From Rossellomorea aquimaris (lineage in GTDB: Bacteria > Bacillota > Bacilli > Bacillales > Bacillaceae_B), in NCBI RefSeq assembly GCF_008180865.1, contig NZ_VTEX01000006.1:248281-312280 (forward strand): 64,000 bases of DNA. The letters run 5' to 3'. This document shows positions 38,859 to 46,911 of the stretch, in pieces. Each line of letters opens with the position of its first letter. Position 1 is the stretch's first letter. Both the position numbers and the translations under genes were made by a program. A model generated the notes under the pieces. That model saw only the letters and a program-made list of their open reading frames with translations, searched no databases and had not been told where the DNA came from.

Positions 38859-40004
38859 ATGGAACAAGTTCAACCAACAGAGAAACAGGTACAAGTAAAA
38901 AAGAAAAAAAGAGTCTATTCCCTTGATATGCTGAGAGGGATTATTGTAGCATTATCCGTATTTTTAAGTACGATTCCTTATGGGAAGGTGGACTATCCTT
39001 ATTTCCGTCATGCGGATTGGTATGGGGTCACTTTGATTGATATCATTTTACCGACGTTCATCACCATTTTTGGTGTGAGTATGGCGATTGCGTATCAGCG
39101 CGGGGTGAAATGGGAGAAGATTTTAAAGCGGACCGTTCGATTGATCGTGTACGGTATCATTTTTACGATTATTGTGGAATGGACGTTGGATTTCCCGACT
39201 ATCCGACTGACCGGTGTATTACAGATGTTCGCACTTCTGGGAATTGTTACGGTGGCGATCACCAAGTTTGTACAATCTCCTTTGAAGTTAATGATGATTG
39301 CCTTGTTGGTGTCGTCGGTGTATGGGGGGCTGATCCTATACACAGGTCAATCGTGTGAAGGAGGGTTGCCTCAGCCGGAATGCAATGCTTCACATGTGGT
39401 GGATAGTGCTGTGTTTGGGGAGAGTCATTTGTATCATCATGGCGAGCGGGGATATGACCCTGAAGGTTTGGTCACCAGTTTGTCGGCCTTATCGAATGTC
39501 CTCTTCGGATATGCGTTTGGACGATTAATATTGACCCGTAAAGAGACAGGGGCATGGCGGGAGTTATTAGGGATAGGTGTTCTATTGATTGCCGTTTCTC
39601 TCGCTTGGGATCATTTCCTGCCCTATAACAAACGTTTATGGACGTCTGCGTTTGCTCTATTGGCAGCTGGATTCGCAGCTAGTATGCTATCGATTCTTTA
39701 TCTAATATTCGATAAACGAAAAGTAGACGCCAAAGAGACGGCGCTTAAGCCGGTTGTTTGGTTCCTGGAAGCCTATGGACGGAATAGCTTCTTGATTTAT
39801 TTTGGTAAATTCATGCTCGGTTCTGTGCTGATCCATCTTTCAGTCACGGATGACGGTATAGAAAAATCGCTTTCCAGGGTTATCAATGAATGGGTAGCAA
39901 CGTTTGCCCCTCATCCCCAGCTGGCTTATGGCTTATTGAACCTGATTTTCTGGACAATCGTTGCATTTGTCTGTCATAGGAAAAAGTGGTATTTGAAAGT
40001 ATAA
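38859..40004 (+). CDS. multi-TM acyltransferase, NagX/HGSNAT-like
   Basis: A 381-aa integral membrane protein with about ten transmembrane segments after a basic, Gln/Lys-rich cytoplasmic N-terminus. It opens RVYSLDMLRGIIVALSVFLS, the start typical of the COG4299/DUF1624 group related to heparan-alpha-glucosaminide N-acetyltransferase. A loop HASHxx-like segment (HVVDSAVFGESHLYHHGERG) carries several histidines. These proteins move acyl groups across the membrane onto amino sugars. AAGGAAC precedes the ATG. Divergent from the PIG-L lipoprotein; the two could control N-acetylation of the same surface glycan. It ends at a hairpin made from the GGGACGGACCT repeat. Confidence 0.75.
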   Translation: MEQVQPTEKQVQVKKKKRVYSLDMLRGIIVALSVFLSTIPYGKVDYPYFRHADWYGVTLIDIILPTFITIFGVSMAIAYQRGVKWEKILKRTVRLIVYGIIFTIIVEWTLDFPTIRLTGVLQMFALLGIVTVAITKFVQSPLKLMMIALLVSSVYGGLILYTGQSCEGGLPQPECNASHVVDSAVFGESHLYHHGERGYDPEGLVTSLSALSNVLFGYAFGRLILTRKETGAWRELLGIGVLLIAVSLAWDHFLPYNKRLWTSAFALLAAGFAASMLSILYLIFDKRKVDAKETALKPVVWFLEAYGRNSFLIYFGKFMLGSVLIHLSVTDDGIEKSLSRVINEWVATFAPHPQLAYGLLNLIFWTIVAFVCHRKKWYLKV

Positions 40005-40009
40005 AAGAA

Positions 40010-40046
40010 AGAAGGTCCGTCCCTCTCATTGAGGGACGGACCTTCT
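40010..40046. terminator. bidirectional hairpin made of two GGGACGGACCT copies
   Basis: AGAAGGTCCGTCCCTC (40010-40025) and its reverse complement (40031-40046) around TCATT, flanked by A-rich and T-rich stretches. It fills the 43-bp gap between convergent genes and probably terminates both. Confidence 0.8.
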
Positions 40047-40047
40047 T

Positions 40048-40605
40048 CTATTTCTGATTTAAAGTCTTTTCAAATATAAGGCTGGCATAGGTTCTTGTGT
40101 ATTTCAGAATGGTTTCTCCAACCTCTTCAGCCGGAAAATCAAATAAAGGTTGGAACAACTCTTTATTGCTCTCTGTACCGAATGCGTCGATAAAACGGTA
40201 CGTTAATCGAAGTTCTGTGAAGGTCGTCGTAAAGTATATTTCCAATTGTGTGATGAGATCATAATTGGATTCTTCACTCTTGATCTGCTCTTGATAAAGG
40301 GGGATTAGTTCATCCATTCCATTTTCAATGCGCACTTGAGCGCGATTAATAAGTTGTGAAACGCCGTCTAGGTTAGGATATTTTTCATTTAACAAAAGTG
40401 GCTGCAGAATTCCATGAAGGGCATTTGTCGTTTCAACCTGAAATACAATGGCCTTCATCAAGTTATGGGTGTATTCATCCTCTGTTGATGAGCTTTTTAT
40501 CGTTTGAAGTAAATGATTATTTATTTCTTCTCGAAGTTTGTCCTTATCTAGATGTATAACTAGTTTCTTAAAGATGGTAGCAACTGATTGCGTGAGGGAC
40601 TCCAT
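40048..40605 (-). CDS. hypothetical helical protein, 185 aa
   Basis: A soluble, all-helical protein, not recognised with confidence. There is no signal peptide or membrane helix. Hydrophobic heptad-like spacing and many Leu/Ile/Glu residues suggest a helical bundle, for example a regulator core without its DNA-binding part. AGAAGG lies upstream of the ATG. It converges with the acyltransferase gene on the repeat hairpin. No function proposed. Confidence 0.6.
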   Translation of the reverse strand: MESLTQSVATIFKKLVIHLDKDKLREEINNHLLQTIKSSSTEDEYTHNLMKAIVFQVETTNALHGILQPLLLNEKYPNLDGVSQLINRAQVRIENGMDELIPLYQEQIKSEESNYDLITQLEIYFTTTFTELRLTYRFIDAFGTESNKELFQPLFDFPAEEVGETILKYTRTYASLIFEKTLNQK

Positions 40606-40693
40606 GGGTTATGTGCCTTCTTTCTTATGTAAGGTTTGAAACTTGCTACTATTCTACCATTAAAATACAGAAAATTCTATATATTATTCTGTG

Positions 40694-40721
40694 TAAAAAA
40701 ACGCGCTCTGAATAGAACGCG
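40694..40721 (-). terminator. terminator of the 3' PPC-CWB2 gene
   Basis: On the minus strand ACGCGTTCT pairs with AGAGCGCGT (one mismatch) and is followed by seven T. Confidence 0.75.
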
Positions 40722-40732
40722 TACTCTACGGA

Positions 40733-42133
40733 TTATTGGTTGCCTTCAAGGACTGCCCAAATGTCCTTCTCTACATTAGGCTGAATGGCTTTGATTCCGC
40801 CAAGGATCTTTACATCATAAGTGTAATCAACCATCAGATCTTTGATTGCTGGATGTAATCTGTCCGGGGGAGTCAATAATAAAGGCTCACCGATATGTGC
40901 TGCAAGGGAGGAGCCTGTTAATGCATCGGCAAATTGAGTCCCGGTTGCAAAGAACACAGAACCAGTATGGACGTTGAAATTCTGAATGATGCTGGCGTTC
41001 GTTTCATAGCGATTCATACCGTAAATTCTTGTTGGATGGTTTAATTTAGTCATGACGGACTGACTGATGACACCTGTTCCGCCAATGACGTAGTTTTTCT
41101 TATATGTGTTCGCTTGAGCAAGGGTGGAAGCAGGGATTATGTCCTTCTCGGATAACAGAATCGGATAGCCCTCTTGTGCAGCGATGGAAGCAATGGAAAG
41201 GGCATCAGGGTAGTTCTTTCCACTTACGACAACCGCTGCCTCATGATTGGGAAGAGATTTAGAAATGGCAACGGCTGTCTCATAACGATTGTTTCCGCTG
41301 ATACGGGTAACAGAAACCCCCAAATCTTTAATTTCCTCTACTACATTATCAGATATCACGCCTGCGCCCCCAAGGATGGTTACTTTTTCGACATCCAATT
41401 CTTCAATTCCTTTTTTGGCTGAAGAATGCAGAGTTTGCTTGGAGGTTAATAGAATCGGAGCACCCTTATGGTAAGCAAGCGGTGCTCCGGCCAGGGCATC
41501 AGGATAATTGGTCCCGGTAGCTAAAATCATTTCATCACTACCCGATTCCCACCCCTTTAATGCAACTTGAAGAGCCGTTTCATAGCGATCCGCACCGTAA
41601 ATCCGTTCTACATTAGGCTCGAGATAGAACTGGGACACCATCAACGTATATTCTTTATCCACTCCCAAATCACTTTTATTCTTCACAGAAACATAGTAAG
41701 TTCCAGACGTGGATGGGTAAAAGGCAGAATATCCATTTTCTTCATTAACAAAGAATTCGTTGGGTTCAACGGCTTTTTTGTTCTCATCATATAAAGTGAT
41801 TTCCATTGGGATACTGATTGTTTCCTGCCAAAACCAACCGGATAAATATAATGGATTGTCGGTATCCAGCACTACTTTATACATATCTACATCATCTTCA
41901 GGAAGGGATCCTTTTATAAAGGCAGGATTGAAAAGATCGCCAGCCGTAATATCATTTGCAGCTTCAAACGTATTATTTGGTTCTTTTTCCAATACTAATA
42001 ATTCTTCTTCATTTCCTAAAAATTCCATTGTCGGTGGTAGTGTATCTGTACGTTTATCTGCGAATACGGACGCACTAAATAAGCTGGATGCCAGCAAGGC
42101 GGATCCAACCGAAATAATAAACCTCTTTTTCAT
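40733..42133 (-). CDS. wall protein: PPC-like domain plus three CWB2 repeats
   Basis: Secreted 466-aa protein. Signal peptide 1-25 (ending SVFA), then a beta domain of the bacterial pre-peptidase C-terminal (PPC) type at about 50-170, recognised by EKEPNNTFEAAN, DDVDMYKVVLD and SGTYYVSVKN. Three CWB2 repeats follow (YGADRYETA, SGNNRYETA, YGMNRYETN). No catalytic domain, so it is more likely a structural, ligand-binding or adhesive wall protein. Paralogue of the next gene on the same strand, sharing architecture and much sequence: a tandem duplication. GGGGGAAAAAG precedes the ATG. Confidence 0.88.
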   Translation of the reverse strand: MKKRFIISVGSALLASSLFSASVFADKRTDTLPPTMEFLGNEEELLVLEKEPNNTFEAANDITAGDLFNPAFIKGSLPEDDVDMYKVVLDTDNPLYLSGWFWQETISIPMEITLYDENKKAVEPNEFFVNEENGYSAFYPSTSGTYYVSVKNKSDLGVDKEYTLMVSQFYLEPNVERIYGADRYETALQVALKGWESGSDEMILATGTNYPDALAGAPLAYHKGAPILLTSKQTLHSSAKKGIEELDVEKVTILGGAGVISDNVVEEIKDLGVSVTRISGNNRYETAVAISKSLPNHEAAVVVSGKNYPDALSIASIAAQEGYPILLSEKDIIPASTLAQANTYKKNYVIGGTGVISQSVMTKLNHPTRIYGMNRYETNASIIQNFNVHTGSVFFATGTQFADALTGSSLAAHIGEPLLLTPPDRLHPAIKDLMVDYTYDVKILGGIKAIQPNVEKDIWAVLEGNQ

Positions 42134-42225
42134 CTTTTTCCCCCATTTAGATATTCTCTCTATTTTTGTTAAATCTTTACCATCTCATTTTAACACACTG
42201 TAAATGGCTAGTTTAAGAGAATATG

Positions 42226-42255
42226 AAAAAAACGCGCCCTTCACGAGAGCGCGTT
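42226..42255 (-). terminator. terminator of the 5' PPC-CWB2 gene
   Basis: AACGCGC/GCGCGTT stem followed by T7 on the minus strand. It is similar in sequence to the terminator after the paralogue, so the duplication included the 3' flank. Confidence 0.8.
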
Positions 42256-42260
42256 CAGCA

Positions 42261-43637
42261 TTATTCATTTCCTTCTAAAATGGACCAAATCTCGTTCTCG
42301 ACATTAGGCTGGATCGCTTTCTCTCCACCAAGGATCGTCGCCCCGAATGTATAATCCACCATCAAGTCCCTGATTTCAGGATGTAACTCATATGGTGTGG
42401 TCAGTAACAATGGCTCTCCCCAATTAGCTGCAAGAACAGAACCTGTTAACGCATCCGCGAATTGAGTACCGGTAGCAACGAAGACGAAGGTGGTAGGAAC
42501 GTAGAAATCGCGAATGATATTTGCATTCGTTTCATAGCGATTTTTCCCTGCAATCCTCGTTGGGTCGTTCAGCTTTCTGGAAACTGCATTACTGATGACA
42601 CCTGTCCCTCCAATAACATAGTTCATTTCATATGTCTTCGCCTGTGTCAGCGTTGCTGCAGGAATACTATCTTTATCAGATAAGAGAATAGGATATCCGT
42701 TTTGTGCTGCAATGGACGCAATGGATAGTGCATCTGGATAGTTCTTTCCGTTGACGACTACGGCTGCGTCATTATTTGGCAGCTTTTTAGAGATGGCTAC
42801 GGCCGTTTCATAGCGATCTTTCCCATTGATGCGTGTAACGGAGACATCCAAAGCTCTTAATTCCTTCACTACTTGATCCGAAATGACGCCCGCCCCACCA
42901 AGGATCGTCACCTTATTGACACCTAATTCAAAAATGGCTTCCTCCACTGATGGATGAAGGGAACCCTTCGTAGTTAATAGAATAGGAGCGTCTTTATGAT
43001 AGGCAAGCGGTGCACCGGCCAAAGCATCAGGGAAATTGCTTCCTGTAGCTAAAATGATTTCATCTGTTCCGTATCCCCAGCCCTGTAAAGCAATTTCGAG
43101 AGCGGTCTCATACCGGTCTTTACCAAATATCCGGTCTACGTAAGACTCAAATAAGAATTGTGACGCAACGACTACATACTCTTCCCCAGTCGCCGAATTC
43201 GTCTTATCTTTTACAGACATATAATAAGTACCAGTAGTAACAGTGTAATCGGCTATTAATCCATCTCTCAGATTTGAGCTCATTTCATTTGGTTCAATCA
43301 CATTTTTGTTCTCATCATAAAGAGTGACATCTAATAGAATCCCAGGGTTTTCATCCCATGATCCCCCGTATATAATCAATGGATCTTCAGTGTCGACTTG
43401 AAACTTATACATATCTACATCGTCTAGAGGGAAGGTCCCTTTTATGGCATCCTCAAGAGAAATTTCATTGGAACTGGCAAACGAATTGTTTGGCTCTTCC
43501 TCAACGAAGAAACCTTCACGATCGTACCCTAAAAGCTCCATCTTTTGTTGGGAAGGGCTTTCCGATAGGACAGATGTGCTGAATAAACTTGAAGCAAGTA
43601 ACGCTGAACCCACTGAAGCAATAAACCACTTTTTCAT
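42261..43637 (-). CDS. wall protein: PPC-like domain plus three CWB2 repeats, tandem paralogue
   Basis: A 458-aa secreted protein with the same plan as its neighbour: signal peptide (1-25, SVGSALLASSLFSTSVLS), PPC-like domain (EEEPNNSFASSNEISLED, DDVDMYKFQVD, TGTYYMSVKD) and three CWB2 repeats (FGKDRYETA, NGKDRYETA, AGKNRYETN). Repeat ends such as VMTKLN versus VSRKLN and shared stretches like PDALSIASIAAQ show close paralogy. No catalytic motif. Each copy has its own terminator and the spacing suggests separate transcription. Probably redundant or antigenically varied surface proteins. Confidence 0.88.
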   Translation of the reverse strand: MKKWFIASVGSALLASSLFSTSVLSESPSQQKMELLGYDREGFFVEEEPNNSFASSNEISLEDAIKGTFPLDDVDMYKFQVDTEDPLIIYGGSWDENPGILLDVTLYDENKNVIEPNEMSSNLRDGLIADYTVTTGTYYMSVKDKTNSATGEEYVVVASQFLFESYVDRIFGKDRYETALEIALQGWGYGTDEIILATGSNFPDALAGAPLAYHKDAPILLTTKGSLHPSVEEAIFELGVNKVTILGGAGVISDQVVKELRALDVSVTRINGKDRYETAVAISKKLPNNDAAVVVNGKNYPDALSIASIAAQNGYPILLSDKDSIPAATLTQAKTYEMNYVIGGTGVISNAVSRKLNDPTRIAGKNRYETNANIIRDFYVPTTFVFVATGTQFADALTGSVLAANWGEPLLLTTPYELHPEIRDLMVDYTFGATILGGEKAIQPNVENEIWSILEGNE

Positions 43638-43839
43638 CTTTCTTTCCCCCGATTGTTATGTTCTTTCTATTTTTAGATAAAACTGTACTAAAGCTGATGT
43701 CATTGGTACTCCCATACCAATTTTCATAACATCTAGAATAGTATAATAGCGTTTTGAACGTTTGACTAGATAGTTGCAAATAAATATTTTTCGCCCTTTT
43801 TTGACATGAATGGAAGGGAATTCAGGAAGGGTGATTAGG

Positions 43840-43944
43840 GTGAAAATTAAGGATGTTTTACATTTTAATGACCGCATAGAATCGTGTTGTGAATTTTGCT
43901 ATACTTACAAGAGTGAAAAAATAAAGAATAACTCTCCATACTGA
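43840..43944 (+). CDS. possible Cys-rich 34-aa peptide upstream of the epimerase
   Basis: GTG at 43840 with AGGAAGG about 9 nt upstream opens 34 codons that include RIESCCEFCYTYKSEK, ending TGA at 43944. It overlaps the likely epimerase promoter, so it may be chance. No family known. The rest of the 43638-43960 gap is regulatory. Confidence 0.2.
   Translation: MKIKDVLHFNDRIESCCEFCYTYKSEKIKNNSPY
43897..43905 (+). promoter_or_regulatory. extended -10 promoter of the epimerase gene
   Basis: TGCTATACT, 55 nt before the ATG at 43961; no clear -35. Confidence 0.5.
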
Positions 43945-43960
43945 AAGGGGAACAACATAA

Positions 43961-44908
43961 ATGAGCAAGATCCTTGTTACAGGCGGGGCCGGATTTATCG
44001 GCTCTCATATTGTAGAAGATTTGTTAAACAATAACGAAACAGTGGTAGTGATAGATAATTTCTCAATGGGTTCAATGGATAACCTGCCGAAGGACGATAA
44101 CTTAACAGTGGTAGAAGGAGATATTTCTTCTAAAGAAACCATCCAATCGTTATTTCAACAACACCAATTCAAAAAAATCTTCCATTTAGGGGCGATTGCC
44201 AGTGTAGCGGCTTCAGTAGAAGATCCCCTTCATACACATCAAACCAACTTGGAAGCGACCTTATACTTATTGGAAGAAGCCCGGAAACAAGGAGGTTTGG
44301 AGCGTTTTGTTTTCGCTTCGTCTGCAGCGGTTTACGGAGATGAGCCAACACTTCCCAAGAAAGAAACATCGACGATCAGACCATTGACGCCTTATGCCAT
44401 CGATAAATTTGCCTCAGAGCAATATGTGCTGGCATTCAGCCGCTTGTATGATATACCTACAACGGCGGTTCGATTCTTCAACGTCTTTGGAAACAGACAA
44501 AATCCATCTTCACCATACTCTGGTGTCGTATCGATCTTAACGGACAAGTTCAAGCAGTTAGTAAACAATGAAGAAACCAACTTCACTTTATATGGAGATG
44601 GAGAACAAACCAGAGACTTCATTTATGTAAAAGATGTTGTTCAAGCAAACCTTCTCGTTTCAGAATCAAAAGAGGCCATCGGCAGGGTATTCAACGTTGG
44701 CACAGGGGAATCGACAAGTTTAAACGAATTGATTGGCATGTATGAAGAGATTACGAATACAAAGCTTCCTATCGAACAATTGGAAGAACGTTCAGGAGAT
44801 ATTAAAGAATCCTACTCTGATATTTCTGAGCTTAAATCTTTAGGGTTCGATCCAAAGTTCACTATGAGAGAAGGACTTTTGGAGTATTGGAATAAAGAAA
44901 ACGAATAA
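43961..44908 (+). CDS. NAD-dependent sugar-nucleotide epimerase (UDP-glucose 4-epimerase-like)
   Basis: Extended short-chain dehydrogenase of 315 aa. The Rossmann motif is TGGAGFIGSH at about 7-16, and the catalytic Ser and YxxxK are in FASSAAVYGDEP and PYAIDKFASEQ. FYVKDVV-like DFIYVKDVVQANL and NVGTGESTSLNEL complete the family signatures. It probably interconverts UDP-Glc/UDP-Gal or the N-acetyl forms to feed the wall polymer, but WbpP-type or dehydratase specificity cannot be excluded. GAAAGGGG precedes the ATG. Monocistronic, ended by a strong terminator, and placed among CWB2 genes. Confidence 0.88.
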   Translation: MSKILVTGGAGFIGSHIVEDLLNNNETVVVIDNFSMGSMDNLPKDDNLTVVEGDISSKETIQSLFQQHQFKKIFHLGAIASVAASVEDPLHTHQTNLEATLYLLEEARKQGGLERFVFASSAAVYGDEPTLPKKETSTIRPLTPYAIDKFASEQYVLAFSRLYDIPTTAVRFFNVFGNRQNPSSPYSGVVSILTDKFKQLVNNEETNFTLYGDGEQTRDFIYVKDVVQANLLVSESKEAIGRVFNVGTGESTSLNELIGMYEEITNTKLPIEQLEERSGDIKESYSDISELKSLGFDPKFTMREGLLEYWNKENE

Positions 44909-44910
44909 CG

Positions 44911-44947
44911 AAAAATGCCCGTTTCTACTGCAGAAACGGGCATTTTT
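44911..44947 (+). terminator. strong intrinsic terminator
   Basis: A 16-bp perfect stem AAAAATGCCCGTTTCT and its complement with a 5-nt loop, ending TTTTTGTG. Confidence 0.9.
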
Positions 44948-45080
44948 GTGTCGTTTACAGGAAGGGATATTACAAAAAAGGGGTAAATATGACGAATTTT
45001 GTTACATAACTGTAAAATTATTTTGAAAATTTTAATGATAAGATTGTTTTTGTAGATTTATAGAGAAGGGGAATTGAGAA

Positions 45081-46397
45081 ATGTCTAATTATCGCAAACC
45101 TGTATCTATTACTTTCGTCACGGTAGTAAGTTTCATGTTCCTATTATTTTTCCAGAACCCTGCATCAGCTGCAGGTACACAGATAGATCGAGTAAGTGGT
45201 GCAGACCGGTATGAAACGGCAGTTAAAGTATCCAGGCAAGGGTGGAGCAGTGGTGCAAAGACCGTCGTCATCGCAGTGGGAAATAATTTTCCGGATGCGT
45301 TAGCAGGCGCACCGTTAGCGGACAAATATAATGCGCCTATCTTATTAGTAACAAAAGATAGCGTTCCTTATAGTGTGAAACAAGAATTAAAACGATTAAA
45401 GCCAAGTAAAGCATACATATTAGGTGGAAGTTCTGTCATTTCATCCTCAGTCGAAGCTCAGCTTAAGAGTTTAGGGATTACCGCTACAAGGGTGGCAGGG
45501 GAAAACAGATATGAAACAGCGGCGAAAATCGCTGCATTAGTAGGTGGATCACAAGCCATTGTTACATATGGAAGGGATTTCCCGGACAGTCTGGCGGTTG
45601 CACCTGTTGCTGCAAGTAAATCAATGCCGATTCTATTAACAGAAAAAAACCATGTCCCTGAAGAGACCAAGAAAGCGTTAAATCAATATAGTTCTTCTAT
45701 TCTTGTAGGAGGCAAAGGCGTGGTAAGTGACGGCGTCAAGAATCAATTACCACGGGCCACCCGTATTTCAGGGAAAGACCGATATGATACGGCAGCAAAA
45801 GTCGCCGAGAAATATTACTCATCTTCAAATAGTACAGTGATTGCCACAGGCGAAAGCTATGCAGATGCGTTGACGGGATCTGTCCTTGCAGCCAAGAAAG
45901 GTTCACCTGTTATGCTGGTTCAATCCAATAATGTCCCATCGTCTGTGAAGTCAACAGTTGATAAATTGGGTATTAATCAGTTTACGATCATTGGCGGGAC
46001 GTCCGTGATTTCTGAGAAAGCCCAAAGTCTATTTGGTTTTGATACAGATGGTTTAATCAAGACGGCGAAACAGTATATTGGGACACCTTATAAATGGGGT
46101 GGAACGACTCCAAGTGGTTTTGATTGCAGTGGCTATTTAAATTATGTATATGATAAATATGATATTGATCTGCCTAGAACGACATCGGACATCTGGAATT
46201 TTGGAAGCCGGTCAAGCTCTCCCGCAGTCGGGGATATTGTCATGTTTGAAACGTACAAGCCCGGCCCGTCACATGGTGGAATCTATATTGGAAACAACCA
46301 GTTCATCCATGCTGGTAATGATGGAGTAGAAATCACAAGTATGAGTAACGTATATTGGAAGCCTCGTTATCTGGGCGCAGTGAAGGTTGTAAATTAA
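45081..46397 (+). CDS. wall hydrolase: three CWB2 repeats plus NlpC/P60 endopeptidase
   Basis: Secreted 438-aa protein. Signal peptide 1-30 (ending ASAA), three CWB2 repeats at about 35-320 (SGADRYETA, AGENRYETA, SGKDRYDTA) and a C-terminal NlpC/P60 domain with Cys349 (FDCSG), His398 (GPSHGG) and His410 (FIHAG). Expected to cleave D-gamma-glutamyl bonds in peptidoglycan stem peptides while held to the wall polymer. The catalytic domain is closely similar to that of the LysM protein at 20548 (shared GNNxFIHAGxxGVEITS), so one hydrolase domain is combined with two anchors in this window. GAAGGGGA precedes the ATG. Confidence 0.93.
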   Translation: MSNYRKPVSITFVTVVSFMFLLFFQNPASAAGTQIDRVSGADRYETAVKVSRQGWSSGAKTVVIAVGNNFPDALAGAPLADKYNAPILLVTKDSVPYSVKQELKRLKPSKAYILGGSSVISSSVEAQLKSLGITATRVAGENRYETAAKIAALVGGSQAIVTYGRDFPDSLAVAPVAASKSMPILLTEKNHVPEETKKALNQYSSSILVGGKGVVSDGVKNQLPRATRISGKDRYDTAAKVAEKYYSSSNSTVIATGESYADALTGSVLAAKKGSPVMLVQSNNVPSSVKSTVDKLGINQFTIIGGTSVISEKAQSLFGFDTDGLIKTAKQYIGTPYKWGGTTPSGFDCSGYLNYVYDKYDIDLPRTTSDIWNFGSRSSSPAVGDIVMFETYKPGPSHGGIYIGNNQFIHAGNDGVEITSMSNVYWKPRYLGAVKVVN

Positions 46398-46410
46398 TAG
46401 AATGATAGTA

Positions 46411-46443
46411 AAACTGTTTGTCACATGGCAAGCAGTTTTTTTC
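46411..46443 (+). terminator. intrinsic terminator
   Basis: AAACTGTTTG / CAAGCAGTTT stem with one G-U pair, followed by a T-rich run. Confidence 0.75.
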
Positions 46444-46550
46444 TTTTTACCCGATTCAATAGTCCTTAAACATTTTCTTTTTAATATTTTATTCTAATAG
46501 ATAGTTGAATTCGTACTATGTTTTCTGAAAGGTGAAATATTTACCATGAT

Positions 46551-46680
46551 GTTGATTGGAGCGGAAGGTGCTCGACTCCTGCGGGAATAGCGGGAAAGTT
46601 GAGACCCCACAGGGCAAAGCCCGAGGAGGCTCAACTCACGCCCCGCGGAAAGCGAGCACCTGGAGCGGAGATCGACCACC
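46551..46680. repeat. structured Bacillaceae dispersed element, copy 1
   Basis: About 130 bp, much more GC-rich than its surroundings, with nested complementary segments: GGTGCTCG (46567) with CGAGCACC (46653), and AGTTGAG (46597) with CTCAACT (46630). It contains CTCCTGCGGGAA and CCCCGCGGAAAGCGAGC, which I recognise as a repeat common in Bacillus-type genomes; I do not know a settled function. The rest of the gap 46398-46911 is AT-rich and without a gene. Confidence 0.75.
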
Positions 46681-46911
46681 ACTCCCTAAGAGCCAATGTT
46701 TATAAATACAGTTTATATAATTAATCAAGCTTGAAAACACAATAGTAAAAATATATTATTTTTTCTGAAAATAACGTCTCCTTTTATTGACTAAAGAACT
46801 AACTGAGATTAAAATGGAAAATAGAGTTCGAATTTTTCCATAATTATATTTTTTTGGAAGATGCGGAGTATTTCGGACCACTACTATTAATCTATCAAGG
46901 GGGAAAAGGGA

